A stretch of 64,000 nt of DNA from an uncultured Pseudomonadota bacterium. GTDB taxonomy: Bacteria > Myxococcota_A > Bradymonadia > Bradymonadales > Bradymonadaceae. The translations under genes were made by a program, and so were the position numbers. Where the stretch lies: positions 271,114-335,113 of the forward strand of contig CAJXPB010000004.1 in assembly GCA_913057905.1 (NCBI GenBank), given 5' to 3'. Position 1 is the first letter of the stretch; each line of letters starts with the position of its first letter. Shown piece by piece: positions 62,832 through 64,000 of this stretch. The notes under the pieces are model-generated. The model was not told the origin of the DNA and did no database searches. It saw only the letters and a program-made list of their open reading frames with translations.

Positions 62832-63742
62832 AGGTGCTCATCACCGGTATTTCCGGTAAACTCGGCCGCACGGTCGCCGAGATGCTGGTCGCCAGCGGCC
62901 ACGACGTCTTGGGCATCGACCGCCGCCCCTGGCCCGACGCCCCGGAAGGCGTCGAGATGTTCAGTGCCGATATCCGAAAGCGGCCCGCCGAAGATGTGTT
63001 CCGGACCCACCGGCCCGATGCGGTCATTCACATGGCGACGGTGACCCACTTCACCAGTTCGACCGAGGAGCGCTACCGCATCAACCTTCGTGGAACCCGT
63101 GCTGTCTTCGACCATTGTCACAACTACGGAGTCAGCAGGGCGATCTTCGTGGGCCGCCACACCGTCTACGGTGCTGCCTCCGACGCGCCGCTGTATTACA
63201 CCGAAGACGAACCTCCGCTGGCTGTATCGACCTTTCCGGAGCTGGCAGACATGGTCGCCGCCGATCTCTTTGCCGGCTCGGCGCTGTGGCGATATCCGGA
63301 GATGGACACCTGTGTGTTGCGGCTGTGCTACACCCTGGGACCATCGCGGCGCGGCACACTGGCCAGCTACCTGGCCGGGCCCCGGGTGCCCACGGTCATG
63401 GGCTTCGACCCGCTGTACCAGTTCATCCACGACCGTGACGCCGCCCGCGCCATCTGCCGGGCCATGGAGGAGGACCTTCGGGGCGTCTACAACGTGGCCG
63501 GCCCTCAGCCCGTCCCACTATCATTGCTGATCGAGGTGACGGGTCGCACCAACATCCCCCTGCCCGAGTCGCTGGTCAAACACGCCCTCGGCCGATTCGG
63601 CTTCCCCGATCTGCCCGAAGGCGCCGTTCCTCACCTGAAGTACCCGGTGGTCGTCGATGACGAGGCGTTTCGTCAGAAGACCGGCTTCGAGCCGAAGTTC
63701 GACGAAGTGAAGGCGATGGAAGCCTTCCGCTGGGCTGCGTGA
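62828..63742 (+). CDS. NAD-dependent epimerase/dehydratase (extended SDR)
   Basis: The 304-aa protein has the Rossmann motif [16 protein letters not shown] near the N-terminus and the extended SDR layout, with [23 protein letters not shown] and a C-terminal domain. The usual Tyr-x3-Lys active site is not obvious at the usual place (the [10 protein letters not shown] segment is followed by ELADMVAAD), so it may be an atypical member acting on a nucleotide-sugar or lipid. It overlaps the acyltransferase by 4 nt and ends just before the tandem repeat. Confidence 0.82.
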   Translation: MKVLITGISGKLGRTVAEMLVASGHDVLGIDRRPWPDAPEGVEMFSADIRKRPAEDVFRTHRPDAVIHMATVTHFTSSTEERYRINLRGTRAVFDHCHNYGVSRAIFVGRHTVYGAASDAPLYYTEDEPPLAVSTFPELADMVAADLFAGSALWRYPEMDTCVLRLCYTLGPSRRGTLASYLAGPRVPTVMGFDPLYQFIHDRDAARAICRAMEEDLRGVYNVAGPQPVPLSLLIEVTGRTNIPLPESLVKHALGRFGFPDLPEGAVPHLKYPVVVDDEAFRQKTGFEPKFDEVKAMEAFRWAA

Positions 63743-63760
63743 GTCGGGTTTGGCTCGGCC

Positions 63761-64000
63761 TTCGTGGGCTGGCCACCCCGGCGGTTCGCGGCGCTCACGC
63801 GGACGTCGGACGTGCCTGGGTCTTCGTGTGTTGGACACCCGGGGTTCGCGGTGCTCACGCGGGCGTCGGACGTGCCTGGGTCTTCGTGTGTTGGACACCC
63901 GGGGTTCGCGGCGCTCACGCGGGCGTCGGACGTGCCTGGGTCTTCGTGTGTTGGACACCCGGGGTTCGCGGTGCTCACGCGGGCGTCGGACGTGCCTGGG
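63761..64000. repeat. 60-bp tandem repeat, about four copies, running off the window
   Basis: From 63781 the repeat period is exactly 60 bp, with units GGGGTTCGCGG(C/T)GCTCACGC and on to GTTGGACACCC. The first full copy (63781-63840) is slightly diverged and a more diverged partial copy lies at 63761-63780. A C or T at position 12 alternates unit by unit, suggesting a 120-bp higher-order unit. Every frame stays open because 60 is a multiple of 3, which explains the Pro/Arg/Ala-rich open frames there; I see no evidence they are genes. The array continues beyond the end. Confidence 0.93.

Noticed and set aside
63673..63978. Minus-strand protein in the 60-bp tandem repeat
   Set aside because: The frame is open in all frames because the period is a multiple of three, with no ribosome binding site or conserved fold.

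Overview
The window looks like chromosome of a GC-rich, predatory-type former deltaproteobacterium. Bradymonadota/Bradymonadales is the best guess and Myxococcota the alternative; no database search was run. The clues are several eukaryotic-like Ser/Thr kinases joined to zinc ribbons, TPRs or an AgmX/PglI-like tail, a PEGA-domain protein, many TPR lipoproteins, a MYXO-CTERM-like protease tail, and Cys-rich modules on a Pal lipoprotein. Most proteins are very acidic (Asp/Glu-rich), which suggests a halophile. I see no prophage or CRISPR array. One IS200-type transposase is present.

Layout. 1-4.4 kb: end of parB, an unknown protein, an acyl-CoA carboxylase carboxyltransferase subunit and a Brp/Blh retinal-forming dioxygenase. 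4.4-7.8 kb: a translation block with four tRNA-Ser genes (TGA, GCT, CGA, GGA) around tadA, then the small SRP RNA, a bidirectional terminator and a ThrRS lacking the TGS domain. 7.8-13.2 kb: envelope genes (DsbA-like lipoprotein, cytochrome-like lipoprotein, MATE exporter, Pal with Cys-rich modules, CpoB/YbgF). 13.2-18.7 kb: a six-gene minus-strand operon (DUF3108 protein, LD-carboxypeptidase, serine hydrolase, inositol-phosphatase family, lipoprotein, TPR protein).

18.8-23.1 kb: an orphan 664-aa protein, a short repeat, a CDF metal transporter and ManC. 23.2-30.3 kb: a signalling island of kinase-ATPase-TPR, a tiny membrane protein, a PEGA/TPR protein and a membrane TPR-kinase. 30.3-36.8 kb: TPR lipoprotein, MoaC, a TatD-like protein that appears to have lost metal ligands, two methyltransferases including RsmA, and a secreted matrixin with partners. 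36.8-41.3 kb: a subtilase with a membrane tail, a repeat-rich spacer with an IS200-like tnpA, and a cyclic-nucleotide-domain protein.

41.4-54.7 kb: a YbjN/CesT-like protein, PspA, a sugar nucleotidyltransferase, a kinase with an AgmX-type tail, an OPT transporter, a second convergent PspA paralogue, a YhaM-like HD nuclease, another zinc-ribbon kinase, and a pseudokinase fused to a degenerate FGE-sulfatase domain. 54.7-60.1 kb: the purine run purB-purC-purS-purQ-purL. 60.2-63.7 kb: a lipoprotein, an acyltransferase and an NAD-dependent epimerase in an overlapping operon. The window ends in a 60-bp tandem repeat that runs off the edge.

The most unusual parts are the kinase island at 23-30 kb, the doubly degenerate pseudokinase-FGE fusion, the paired PspA genes, the complete tRNA-Ser cluster, and the Cys-rich Pal. 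No wholly new defence or mobile system could be demonstrated from sequence alone.
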